A stretch of 64,000 nucleotides of DNA from Saccharobesus litoralis (GTDB taxonomy: Bacteria > Pseudomonadota > Gammaproteobacteria > Enterobacterales > Alteromonadaceae). Under the pieces are notes generated by a model. It saw only the letters and a program-made list of their open reading frames with translations. It searched no databases and was not told the DNA's origin. A program made the position numbers and the translations under genes. The stretch spans positions 4,876,065 through 4,940,064 of the forward strand of contig NZ_CP026604.1 in the NCBI RefSeq assembly GCF_003063625.1. Reading direction: 5' to 3'. Positions 18,226 through 26,019 of the stretch are shown here, piece by piece (the stretch's first letter is position 1; the number at the start of each line of letters is the position of its first letter).

Positions 18226-18420
18226 AAAGCAAACAAGAATAAGTAAGGATTGATGACATAATCTAATCAAATTGATTTAGCGAATCAATCAATTTAAGCG
18301 TATAAAACCAAGATTAATCCATGCAAATTACGAGGTACTTTTTGTTGGCGATTATTCAGGCCTAATATTTGCAGAGCAAAATAAAATAAATGAAAAGTGT
18401 CAATTTTTTGCGAGGTCCGT

Positions 18421-18933
18421 TTGCAAGTTTCCGATATGCTCGCTAATTACAGCCAGGTGTCACAGCATAAAAGTGCCGATAACCTTGCTGAGCAACAAAA
18501 CCAAGCGATTGAAAAAACTCAGGCTAAAAAAAACAATCAGGCACAAGCCGAACAAAAAATTAATACGGCGAGTGTGGTTAATATTAGTTTTGAAGCCGAA
18601 CTGATCCGCCAAAATGCCAGTGAAATCATGCAAGGCATTAACTTAACTAAAATTAGTCAAAATCAACTCGATTCATTAACTGAACATTTATATCAGCACA
18701 ATGTCATTAATTCGCAGGAGTATGCGACCTTAAGCTTTTTTGGTGAGCAAGTTTTCAATGCACAGGACAGTACTAGCGAACAATTACGCATTGACGCCAA
18801 CCAGCCGCAAGATATGATTGGCAAATGGCAAGACAAGCTGCAACAACTGCAAGACATGCGCGCCAAACCCATAGCGCAACAACAAGCCAAACGCATGGTA
18901 AATTTATTAATCAATTTACAAGCCAGCGCCTAA
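18421..18933 (+). CDS. Uncharacterised Gln/Ala-rich helical protein
   Basis: The open frame begins at GTG 18397, but a GAGG seven bases before TTG 18421 makes that the more likely start (170 residues). The protein is almost wholly helical with heptad-like spacing: Gln, Ala and Asn are very abundant in residues 20-50 and 140-165. No signal peptide or transmembrane segment is visible, and I do not recognise a family. The middle (SQNQLDSLTEHLYQ and ISQEYATLSFF-like stretch) could be a small folded unit. It is a real gene judging by composition and length, but its function is open. Confidence 0.5.
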   Translation: MQVSDMLANYSQVSQHKSADNLAEQQNQAIEKTQAKKNNQAQAEQKINTASVVNISFEAELIRQNASEIMQGINLTKISQNQLDSLTEHLYQHNVINSQEYATLSFFGEQVFNAQDSTSEQLRIDANQPQDMIGKWQDKLQQLQDMRAKPIAQQQAKRMVNLLINLQASA

Positions 18934-18967
18934 TGAGATCAGAATTCCCGATCTGCCGCCCATAAAA

Positions 18968-19534
18968 TTAAGGCTGCTTGGCCAGCTTTGCTTGAATAGT
19001 TGATAGATGCTTTTTCACCAATTGCCCATCAGCAGATAAAGGTTTTACTTGCGCTTGCTTTTGTGTCGCTGCAAATAACGACTCCATTTGCTTACGCAAC
19101 ATGGCTTTTTGTTGGGCAGTCAGCCCTTGCGTTTTTTCTAAGTCGACTATGTTCTCTGCAATATTGCGCTGTAAATCATTGGGTATAGCGCCGGCTGCCA
19201 TTGCTTGCGTGACTTCCTTAATTGCCCGCGTCACCCGAATTTGTAAAACAAAAAACTCATCAACCGTCATTTTGCCCTGTAATGCCGATGTAAACTCATT
19301 GAGCAAGCCTTCTTTTTGTAAGATACCTTTGGCTTTTTGCCCTAACGCCTCTGCCTGTCCTTTGTCAAAATCCAAATCATAGTGAGCTAAACGTGCCTGA
19401 TGTTTTTCAAAAGTTGCTTGCAACTGTGGTGCTACTTGCATCCAAGTTTGCAGGTCTTGCTCCGATAATGGCTTTGCGGTAACGGCCACGTTACTGCATA
19501 ACAATAAAACAAAAAATAAAATTTTCGTTTTCAT
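18968..19534 (-). CDS. Uncharacterised secreted helical protein
   Basis: A 188-residue exported protein. AAGGA lies 9 bp before ATG 19534, which rules out the TTG three codons earlier. Signal peptide residues 1-20 (cleavage after VTA, before Lys-Pro-Leu). The mature part is predicted helical and charged, with many Gln and Lys, and has no cysteine. I see no known motif. It could be a periplasmic chaperone-like or adhesion-related protein; that is speculation. Converges with the preceding hypothetical gene. Confidence 0.55.
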   Translation of the reverse strand: MKTKILFFVLLLCSNVAVTAKPLSEQDLQTWMQVAPQLQATFEKHQARLAHYDLDFDKGQAEALGQKAKGILQKEGLLNEFTSALQGKMTVDEFFVLQIRVTRAIKEVTQAMAAGAIPNDLQRNIAENIVDLEKTQGLTAQQKAMLRKQMESLFAATQKQAQVKPLSADGQLVKKHLSTIQAKLAKQP

Positions 19535-19795
19535 ATATTTCAATCCTTAGTTGAAATTTAAATTTAACAAACTCGAGGCTAATTTCTGTTAGTTATGAGA
19601 ATAAGTTAAAAAATTCTCAGCTAAAGTCTATTTTAGGCTTGGTTAGTGACAATTAACAGTTCTATACTCTTGATAATTCAGTGACTTAGCAAACACACAC
19701 TGGACAGACCCAAGTGTCGCCTGCGGCCAAATGGCAATGAATAGCCAGACACCGCCTTCAACATATTAAAAATCACATTTAAGGATAACCAAAAA

Positions 19796-20965
19796 ATGCG
19801 TTTACTAAAAACCAGTTTAGCCCTTGCCATATTGGCAGCTTCAGCCACGTCCTTTGCAACAGAAAGTTTCAACGCCAAAAGCTTAGCTATGTCAGGCTCT
19901 GGCTTAGCGGTTTCAGATTTCAGCTACGGCACTGCGCTTAACCCAGCCCTAGGTAGCAACTATGATGCGTCTGACGACTTTAACTTAAACTTGAATATTG
20001 GCGCCATTGGCAGTGATCCTGATGAATTAGTTGATCAAGCCGATGCGATTGTTGATTTAATCGACCGATTGGATGGACAAACCATAGATACACAACAAGA
20101 AATCGACTTAATTAAACAACTTGACCAACAATTAACCGATATGAGTGGCGACACCATGTTTGTCGACGCCGGTTTGTCAGTCGAGTTTGCTATCCCTAAC
20201 AAATATGTGGCAACTAACTTATTTATTCGCGGTAACGCGGCCTTAACCTTAACACCTGAATACGAATCACTAGATAGTGAAGCGATCGATCGCATCGTGC
20301 AAAATAACGGTCAATTTAGTGAAGACGATTTAGACTCTCGCATGATCGCTACCGGCGCAGCTATCGCCGAAATCGGTTTAAATTTTGCGACTAAGTTTAA
20401 AGTCGGTACACAAGTGATTAGCGTCGGTATTGCACCTAAATACCAAACTGTTGAAACCATCATCTACAACGAGAGCATTAATAATTTTGATGAAGATGAT
20501 TTTGACGCTGACCAATACACAGCGGAAGATAGCAACTTCAACTTAGATTTAGGCATACAAACTGCCTACAAACGCTGGAATTTTGGTGCCGTATTAAAGA
20601 ATGCCATTGAAAGTGAGTATGAAGTGGTGGGTGACAAGCCAGTAACAATCGAACCTCAATTAAGCTTAGGTGTCGGTTATAAAAATAGCTGGGCGCAGCT
20701 ATCGTTAGATGTTGATGCAACAGCCGCTCAAGACTTCTCAAGCCGTCAAGATGTGCAGTTTGCCCGTTTTGGTTTAGAGCTAGACGCATTTAACTTCTTA
20801 CAGATCCGCGGTGGCTACCGTCACGATTTAGAAGGCACGTATGATGACACTGTGTCTGTTGGTTTAGGCTTATCGCCGTTTGATGTGTTTAATATTGATT
20901 TAGCGGTTGTCGCTGGCGATAACGATACATTAGGTGGTGCAGTACAAATTGGTTTTGGATTCTAA
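19796..20965 (+). CDS. TraF_2-type outer-membrane beta-barrel protein
   Basis: A 389-residue protein with a signal peptide (cleavage after SFA near residue 21). The mature part contains the N-terminal motif KSLAMSGSGLAVSDFSYGTALNPAL, which is characteristic of the family that Pfam names after plasmid TraF (TraF_2). About 14 amphipathic strands follow, and the final residue is Phe389, as in Omp85-assembled barrels. Despite the name there is no conjugation gene around it; related chromosomal genes in Vibrio and Alteromonadales are FadL-like barrels of unknown cargo. It is monocistronic, with a strong terminator after it. Confidence 0.65.
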   Translation: MRLLKTSLALAILAASATSFATESFNAKSLAMSGSGLAVSDFSYGTALNPALGSNYDASDDFNLNLNIGAIGSDPDELVDQADAIVDLIDRLDGQTIDTQQEIDLIKQLDQQLTDMSGDTMFVDAGLSVEFAIPNKYVATNLFIRGNAALTLTPEYESLDSEAIDRIVQNNGQFSEDDLDSRMIATGAAIAEIGLNFATKFKVGTQVISVGIAPKYQTVETIIYNESINNFDEDDFDADQYTAEDSNFNLDLGIQTAYKRWNFGAVLKNAIESEYEVVGDKPVTIEPQLSLGVGYKNSWAQLSLDVDATAAQDFSSRQDVQFARFGLELDAFNFLQIRGGYRHDLEGTYDDTVSVGLGLSPFDVFNIDLAVVAGDNDTLGGAVQIGFGF

Positions 20966-20985
20966 CCACTTTGTTTTAACCATTT

Positions 20986-21011
20986 AAAAAGGGGGCTATC
21001 AGCCCCTTTTT
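20986..21011 (+). terminator. Intrinsic terminator of the TraF_2-type gene
   Basis: Hairpin GGGGCT-ATC-AGCCCC with flanking A and T runs (five A before, TTTTT after) 21 bp past the stop codon. It has the A tract, G+C stem and T tract of a bidirectional terminator, so it can also serve the lipoprotein gene read from 21610. Confidence 0.85.
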
Positions 21012-21040
21012 CTTTATCACTGGCTGTATTACTGGCTACA

Positions 21041-21610
21041 TCACTGAGGCTCACCAGCGATACCTTCAGATTGTATTGCGTATTGCTGATAAACATTACG
21101 CTTAACCTCTTGCGCATTGTAACTGTCTACATTTTCTGGCCTTACGCCTTTACCCATTTTAATTTCAATAATACTTTGCACTTCACTGTGTTCGTCACCA
21201 AAACTCATCCCTAACTCAGTTCGCGTCGTTGGGTGTGTCGTTGTTTTACAACCTAACAAGCCACAGCTACGCGTTGTTGTATACTCTCGGCTAGTGCCAA
21301 AACTAGTTTTAGCTTGATTGTTCGTGGTTTTATTAACCATGCTGTCACGCGAAACGATAATAAACCAATCATAGCCTTGCTGCTGGGTTAACTCAGCGGC
21401 ACGTAAAGTCGCAAAATCCATAGCCATCATTTTTTTATCGCCGCGCGTTTTAAAACTAACGCGATATCTGTCTTCACTAATCACACTTTCTTGATAACCA
21501 TAGCCACCGTGGCTAGCAGCACGATAGGCCGGCTTACTAGCACACCCAGCTAACAACACGGCGCTAACAATTAATAACAAAGTATATTTACGAGCTAATA
21601 AAATATTCAT
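21041..21610 (-). CDS. Lipoprotein of the CC0125/CC1285 type
   Basis: A 189-residue lipoprotein starting at ATG 21610 (GAGGAA upstream); the frame is open 19 codons further. Lipobox LAGC with Cys23. The mature part starts with GYGYQES and RYRVSFKTRG and contains LRAAELTQQQGYDWFIIV, the signature of the small CC0125/CC1285 lipoprotein family. That family is frequent in gamma- and alphaproteobacteria. A disulfide may form between the Cys in RSCGLLGC. It is the third gene after the ECF sigma factor and anti-sigma genes (28 bp gap), so it is probably in the sigma operon and under its control. Confidence 0.7.
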   Translation of the reverse strand: MNILLARKYTLLLIVSAVLLAGCASKPAYRAASHGGYGYQESVISEDRYRVSFKTRGDKKMMAMDFATLRAAELTQQQGYDWFIIVSRDSMVNKTTNNQAKTSFGTSREYTTTRSCGLLGCKTTTHPTTRTELGMSFGDEHSEVQSIIEIKMGKGVRPENVDSYNAQEVKRNVYQQYAIQSEGIAGEPQ

Positions 21611-21638
21611 GATTAATTCCTCACTCACTTCAATTGCT

Positions 21639-22376
21639 TTAATGATTGTCTTGCCAAAGCTGCTCAATCGCCTGTTTTTCGTCCTGTTTATCTAAAAATT
21701 CACCCGATGCCATTTGCTCAATTTGTTGACGAATAACATTAGATGATGTGGCTGTTTGATAAACTTGACCCGCTTGCTGTGTTTGATAAGCGCTCGACAT
21801 TAACTGCCATTTTTGATTAATATGACAAGCAATATGCTGTTCCAATACTTGAGTTTGTAAATCGTATTGACGGCAATAGTCGCCTTGATGATTAATAAAA
21901 CTCAGCTTAGCGACAAAACTATCACCATTATTTAAAGCCACTTGCTCACCACTCAGTTGCTTGTGTAACAATTGCTCCACTTGCGCCCACTGGCTAGTCT
22001 GGGCTGGCATCATGACATTGGCTAAACCTATACCTGCCACTAATGCCACACTCGCAGCAATTGCCATGGGTTGTTTCAATTGGCGCTGGGCTTTTTGCCA
22101 TAAACTTAACTGCACGACATTGTTTGATGACTGCTCTTGTTGATTTGTCTCAGCTTGGTCTAACAACGCTTGCACACCACTTGACAACGGCCGTTGATTG
22201 ATCTTGTTGTACTGTTCAACAATAAGCTCATCCACCATAGATAAATCAGCCAAGCGCATCGCTAATTCATCATCTTCTGCTAATCGGTCACGCACTTGTT
22301 GCATTTGTTCTTCAGGTAATTCGGCATCAAGAAAAGCCGATAACACCTCGTCATTTATTTCAAATTGCTTATTCAT
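21639..22376 (-). CDS. Anti-sigma factor, RseA-like membrane protein
   Basis: A 245-residue protein with one transmembrane segment at about 104-123. The cytoplasmic N-terminal domain (VLSAFLDAELPEEQ and RLAEDDELAMRLAD) has the pattern of anti-sigma domains of RseA type and lacks a zinc-binding HxxxCxxC. The periplasmic part (124-245) contains two Cys (DYCRQYDL and HIACHINQ) likely to form a disulfide. Its start codon overlaps the sigma gene by 8 bp, giving translational coupling. Release would presumably involve regulated proteolysis; the signal is unknown. The next gene encodes a lipoprotein that may report envelope state. Confidence 0.8.
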   Translation of the reverse strand: MNKQFEINDEVLSAFLDAELPEEQMQQVRDRLAEDDELAMRLADLSMVDELIVEQYNKINQRPLSSGVQALLDQAETNQQEQSSNNVVQLSLWQKAQRQLKQPMAIAASVALVAGIGLANVMMPAQTSQWAQVEQLLHKQLSGEQVALNNGDSFVAKLSFINHQGDYCRQYDLQTQVLEQHIACHINQKWQLMSSAYQTQQAGQVYQTATSSNVIRQQIEQMASGEFLDKQDEKQAIEQLWQDNH

Positions 22377-22863
22377 AACTGGCTTCTCCTAATTGATGCT
22401 TTAAATATTGGCTTAAGCTGGCACGTGCCCGCGCAAGACGACTCATCACAGTGCCCACCGGTACTGACAAGGTACTAGCCACTTCTTTATACGACATGCC
22501 TTGTATTGCCACTAAGGAAATAATTGAGCGCTGATCAGCGGGTAATACATCCATCGCCGCATGGATCTGTTTCACATTCGCTGAACTTTGATGTGTTTGC
22601 TCTGGCGCTAAATCAGTCGAATCGACCTCGGTTTCTTCTATTTGATCGTGCTGGCGAATTTTGCGAGCTCTGAATTCATCAATCCACAAATTACGACAAA
22701 TACGAAACGCCCATTGGCTTAACTCAGCATCTTCAGGTACGGGTTTCGACAGGATTTTTTCTACAGTCGATTGCAATAAATCATCCGCATCGGCGTAACT
22801 ACCGGTCAATGAATAAGCAAATCGCCTAATCATTGGTACTATACGGGTTAGCTCTTGTTTCAT
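22369..22863 (-). CDS. ECF-type RNA polymerase sigma factor
   Basis: A 164-residue ECF sigma factor. I place the start at ATG 22863 (GAGAGAG upstream) rather than TTG 22878. It has sigma region 2 (residues 8-70, with SYADADDLLQSTVEKIL and FRICRNLWIDEFRARK) and region 4 (about 100-150, with LPADQRSIISLVAIQGMSYKEVA and VPVGTVMSRLARAR). The stop overlaps the start of the anti-sigma gene. A candidate promoter of the GGAAT-N16-CGTTA type sits 34-59 bp before the start codon, implying self-activation. Confidence 0.9.
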   Translation of the reverse strand: MKQELTRIVPMIRRFAYSLTGSYADADDLLQSTVEKILSKPVPEDAELSQWAFRICRNLWIDEFRARKIRQHDQIEETEVDSTDLAPEQTHQSSANVKQIHAAMDVLPADQRSIISLVAIQGMSYKEVASTLSVPVGTVMSRLARARASLSQYLKHQLGEASYE

Positions 22864-22896
22864 ATAAATCTCTCTCAATTTTGTCTGTTATTAGGT

Positions 22897-22922
22897 TAAC
22901 GATTGAGTTAGTCATTTATTCC
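22897..22922 (-). promoter_or_regulatory. Candidate ECF-sigma promoter of the sigma operon
   Basis: On the minus strand GGAAT (22922-22918), a 16-bp spacer and CGTTA (22901-22897). Transcription would start near 22890, about 27 bp before the ATG at 22863, leaving room for the ribosome site. The spacer ends AAT, as in the copy at 27139. Identified by repetition of the motif in front of the neighbouring units. Confidence 0.6.
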
Positions 22923-22944
22923 ATAAAAAGTTAAAAAAATTTAA

Positions 22945-22970
22945 GGAATGATTAAGTTGGCGGATCGTTA
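22945..22970 (+). promoter_or_regulatory. Candidate ECF-sigma promoter of the subtilase gene
   Basis: GGAAT (22945-22949), a 16-bp spacer and CGTTA (22966-22970), so a start near 22977. The subtilase ATG is at 23000, preceded by AGGGG. The two TATAAT-like hexamers just after it (22972 and 22983) leave open an additional housekeeping promoter. Confidence 0.55.
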
Positions 22971-22999
22971 TTATAATAAAGGTATAATAGGGGACTAAA

Positions 23000-24349
23000 A
23001 TGCGTACCAACCACTTAATTTTTTCCATTTTGTTAATACTAAGCGCTATCCAGACTGCGCTTGGCCTGCCGACAAACTTAAATGGCACATTAACTGATAT
23101 AATCAGTCAGGATATTGAACCCACCCTAGATAAAATTAGCCAACAAGTATCAAAACCAACCGAACTTGATAACCAGTTAAATTTGCTTGAACCCATTAAA
23201 AGTGTAATAACGCCCGTTACTTCCCTACCGCAAAAAATAGACGTAAAAAACACCTTAGGCAAAACCTTATGGACTGAGGTCGAGGTTGAGAACGGTTGGC
23301 ATGCAATACAAAGACAGTGGTTAATTACACTCGCCGAGCACCAATTTAGTTTATTTCAACAGTGGGCTCAGCAACATAAAATCCAAGTGCTTGAACAGCA
23401 AGCCTTGTTATCCATTAAAATGCGAGTCATCACCATACAAGTTCCCGAGAAGTTGGACTCGTATGCTGCGCTGACTCAACACTTACCAACCGAGTTGAGT
23501 CATACCGTCGACCGCAATCATGTTTACTTTGCGCAATCAGCAGAGCCAGTTATCTCGCCACAAGCAAAAAAAACGCCGCAGACAAATACCGTTAAACCGC
23601 AAAAAAAATGTGCTCATTCAGTAAAAATAGGCATGTTAGATACCGCGGTAGATGTGTCACACCCAGCCTTTGAACACAGCCAAATACAAACTAAAAACTT
23701 TATACCAAACGATTTACCTCAACCTAAAGCGCATGGTACAGCAGTCGCCGCCATTTTAGTTAGCCAGCACCCGAATATTAATAGCTCGCTAAATAAAGCA
23801 AGGTTATACGCTGCCAGTGTGTTTTATCAACAAACCCAGTACCGCCAAGGTTCCAGTTTGATGCAACTCTTGGCAGGGTTGAATTGGGTCGCTGCTGAGC
23901 AGGTATCGGTTATCAATCTCAGTCTTGCCGGACCAGACAACCTATTGCTGCAACAAGCCATAGCCAATATTAATCAACAAGGTATAACTATTGTGGCAGC
24001 CGTTGGCAATGAAGGACCCAGTGCGCCCCCTATGTACCCCGCCGCCTACCCTGACGTTATTGGTGTTACCGCCATCGATCACTCAGGGGCTTTGTATCGT
24101 TGGGCAAATCGCGGCCCACAAGTGGACTTTGCAAGTTACGGGGTGAACACAATAACCGCTAGGCTACCTAATCATTTTGGCGCTGAAAGCGGTACATCAA
24201 TTGCGACACCTTGGGTTAGTGCCCAAGTGGCTTGTGCCAAAGCCAACGATGGTCAACATTTTATGCAAACATTAATTCAATCAAGCCAAGACTTAGGTGC
24301 GGCTGGTTTCGATGAAAAATTTGGCCATGGCTTACTTTCCTTTGATTAA
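23000..24349 (+). CDS. Secreted subtilisin-like serine protease (S8)
   Basis: A 449-residue exported protease. Signal peptide residues 1-22. The N-terminal region of about 200 residues without catalytic motifs looks like a propeptide or inhibitory domain. The catalytic triad is D214 (GMLDTAVD), H245 (AHGTAVAAIL) and S400 (SGTSIATP), with the oxyanion Asn337 in AVGNEGP. Cys204 and a second Cys near 413 may bridge. There is no C-terminal domain beyond the protease core, so it would be released or periplasmic. Divergent from the ECF sigma operon and preceded by the same promoter motif, suggesting it is a target of that sigma factor. Confidence 0.88.
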   Translation: MRTNHLIFSILLILSAIQTALGLPTNLNGTLTDIISQDIEPTLDKISQQVSKPTELDNQLNLLEPIKSVITPVTSLPQKIDVKNTLGKTLWTEVEVENGWHAIQRQWLITLAEHQFSLFQQWAQQHKIQVLEQQALLSIKMRVITIQVPEKLDSYAALTQHLPTELSHTVDRNHVYFAQSAEPVISPQAKKTPQTNTVKPQKKCAHSVKIGMLDTAVDVSHPAFEHSQIQTKNFIPNDLPQPKAHGTAVAAILVSQHPNINSSLNKARLYAASVFYQQTQYRQGSSLMQLLAGLNWVAAEQVSVINLSLAGPDNLLLQQAIANINQQGITIVAAVGNEGPSAPPMYPAAYPDVIGVTAIDHSGALYRWANRGPQVDFASYGVNTITARLPNHFGAESGTSIATPWVSAQVACAKANDGQHFMQTLIQSSQDLGAAGFDEKFGHGLLSFD

Positions 24350-24387
24350 GCCATCGTTCTGCCTTTAAATCCTGTTCATAAACAAAA

Positions 24388-24433
24388 TTTTGAGGGTGAG
24401 CATTTAAACTTGCAGAGCCTGCAAACCTTGTTG
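24388..24433 (-). repeat. Inverted copy of the TTGCAGAGCCTGCAA hairpin module
   Basis: Matches the reverse complement of 63386-63431 in about 38 of 46 positions. The centre TTGCAG-AGC-CTGCAA forms a small hairpin, and the flanks GAGCATTTA and CAAACCT are conserved in both copies. Confidence 0.55.
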
Positions 24434-24537
24434 CCCAAAAAAGCAAGAACATGAAACCTGCGAATACGGGATCCATGACTATGTTTAGCAAACGCGATCT
24501 CCGTTTACTTTAATAAAAGCGCTAGATACCTGCATGG

Positions 24538-24690
24538 ATGAAGTCTGTCTCTTCTACACAAATATTAATTATCACAAGCTAACCAAAAGTCGAATAAAAT
24601 TGCGGATTAGTAAGCAGTATTTAATGGTTAAAAAAGTACCGTCTTCCCTGCGAAAGCAAAGCTACCGCGTCCATGCTGACACCCCAAATA
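24538..24690 (-). repeat. Inverted diverged copy of the 61.4-kb repeat module
   Basis: Read on the minus strand, this stretch matches 61376-61506: a CAGGAAAGACGGTAC-like start, a TTTTTTAACCA core, AATCCGCA, GTCGA, AGCTT, and a GTAGAAGAGACAGAC-like end. Identity is roughly 80 percent with a few small indels. In the 61-kb copy the module includes a 10-bp inverted repeat AAATACTAAT/ATTAGTATTT; here the arms have drifted. Confidence 0.65.
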
Positions 24691-24940
24691 GCAACTCTAA
24701 AACATGCTTTTGTTGGATCATACATACTTCGATCAACGCTTGCTGTCAAATTCAGTTATTGAACATCACATTTGGCAGTAAGATATATTTTGGAACAACC
24801 TCTAGTTTTTGCCGGTATAAAACCGGCCCTACAAAGGCTTGAACCAGAGCATACACTTTAACTCGACAACACTAAAAACTATTAAAGTACACAACGATGA
24901 AGCACAACAGATTCAATGGCAAATATATTAGAACAAGTAA

Positions 24941-24967
24941 CAAAGCCGCTAATTTAGCGGCTTTGTC
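24941..24967. terminator. Perfect inverted repeat, possible terminator of the beta-barrel gene
   Basis: ACAAAGCCGCTAA and TTAGCGGCTTTGT form a 13-bp inverted repeat separated by one base, 48 bp beyond the end of the gene read from 25923. There is no long T tract on either side, so termination is plausible but not certain. Confidence 0.5.
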
Positions 24968-25014
24968 TAGTCAAACAGGGAGGTAGTTTGAAAATAGAAG
25001 GATAAATATAGGCA

Positions 25015-25923
25015 CTAGCGATATGAATAATGCAACATTACAGATGTCAGGGTTTCATCATAGTCAGCAACCGTAAAGTTAGACTGATTATCTTTATAGC
25101 TAATGTCGGTTTTTATCGACCATTCGGGATTAAAATCATGCTGCCAATTCACACCTACTGAGTAGAGTGTATCTTCACGCAAGCCCGACTCCTGGATCGT
25201 AAACTGGTCATAATCCCTTTGTTTCGCTTGTAATTTCAATTGCACTTGATTAGCGCCAAACCATTGCCATTTTTGCGAAAAATTAGCTTGAATGTGCTGC
25301 TGCTCGTATTGGTAAAGCGCATTTTGGCTGTCTTCCCATTCTTGGCCAACACCAAGCATAACAAAGCGTTCAGCATTATCAAAAAAGACAAAAGCTTGAC
25401 CGTTGATATTGAGGTTATCGGCATTTCTGCCACTAAATAGCGCAAACTCTTTATCGGTAATATCCGTCGCGACTCGGAAAAAGTAGCGATTGTTGATTAA
25501 ATTAGACCAATACACGCTTACTTGGTTTAAGGCTAAAAAATCTTGACCATCAAGGTCCGCCGATACATTTAAGTAATTAACTCCTAGGTTAAATCCTGAA
25601 AACTTGCGTTCAACGCCCATATTTAATTGCTGAGTAAACAGGTCATATTCATCAAAGTCTTGATAATTTTTTTGATCAAGACCATAGCTCAGCTTGACGT
25701 TCCAATCTGCATTAGGCTGCCAATTCATACCCGCTTTTACCCCTGAGCTTAAAGCAACATCCGCTTGATTAGAAACTTGGTCTAATTCAGCAATGGTAAG
25801 ACGGCTATCATTTAACAAACCGGCATTTACTGAAACGTTAAACTTAACCTCGTTGGCTTGGCTAATAGTAGAAAAAAATAAAGTAAAAGAAATAGCAGCT
25901 AATTTTGAATAAGTACGGCACAT
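25015..25923 (-). CDS. Outer-membrane beta-barrel protein, unknown family
   Basis: A 302-residue exported protein: signal peptide residues 1-23 (cleavage after SQA), then an almost continuous series of amphipathic strands with alternating aromatic and polar residues and short D/N-rich turns. It ends in YSYR, so the terminal aromatic sits one residue before the end. No periplasmic domain is visible. It resembles small barrels such as surface-lipoprotein assembly modifiers, but I cannot assign a family. It lies 96 bp after the acidic protein gene in the same orientation, so the two are probably one transcript with an internal hairpin. Confidence 0.6.
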   Translation of the reverse strand: MCRTYSKLAAISFTLFFSTISQANEVKFNVSVNAGLLNDSRLTIAELDQVSNQADVALSSGVKAGMNWQPNADWNVKLSYGLDQKNYQDFDEYDLFTQQLNMGVERKFSGFNLGVNYLNVSADLDGQDFLALNQVSVYWSNLINNRYFFRVATDITDKEFALFSGRNADNLNINGQAFVFFDNAERFVMLGVGQEWEDSQNALYQYEQQHIQANFSQKWQWFGANQVQLKLQAKQRDYDQFTIQESGLREDTLYSVGVNWQHDFNPEWSIKTDISYKDNQSNFTVADYDETLTSVMLHYSYR

Positions 25924-25962
25924 AATAATATTCCAAGGTTAAAGGAGAAAAAGAGAGCTATC

Positions 25963-25992
25963 CACACCAAGGGCAGTATTACCCTTGGTGTG
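25963..25992 (-). promoter_or_regulatory. Intercistronic hairpin between the acidic protein and barrel genes
   Basis: CACACCAAGGG and CCCTTGGTGTG form a perfect 11-bp stem with an 8-nt loop. On the minus strand it is not followed by a T run, so it looks more like a partial terminator or an mRNA-stabilising hairpin that lowers expression of the barrel relative to the upstream gene. Confidence 0.5.
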
Positions 25993-26019
25993 AGTGGGTT
26001 ACTAAGCGTGGGTTATGAA

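Larger units (their letters stand above)
24350..25014. other. Gene-free gap built of repeat modules
   Basis: About 665 bp with no credible gene. It contains rearranged, diverged modules of the repeat field at 61-63.4 kb: 24388-24433 (inverted copy of 63386-63431), 24446-24476 (direct copy of 61294-61324) and 24538-24690 (inverted copy of about 61376-61506). It also holds a small ATAAA-loop palindrome near 24807-24831 and the hairpin at 24941. The reading frame open at 24534-24842 lies across these repeats and is not a gene. Confidence 0.6.

Noticed and set aside
19796-20965. TraF-like protein as evidence for a conjugative element
   Set aside because: The family name is historical; the protein is a single chromosomal beta-barrel with no transfer genes, relaxase or integrase around it.
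24534-24842. Open reading frame of 102 codons on the plus strand
   Set aside because: It runs across repeat modules that are non-coding elsewhere, has Cys/Ser/Lys-rich composition unlike the real genes and no ribosome site.
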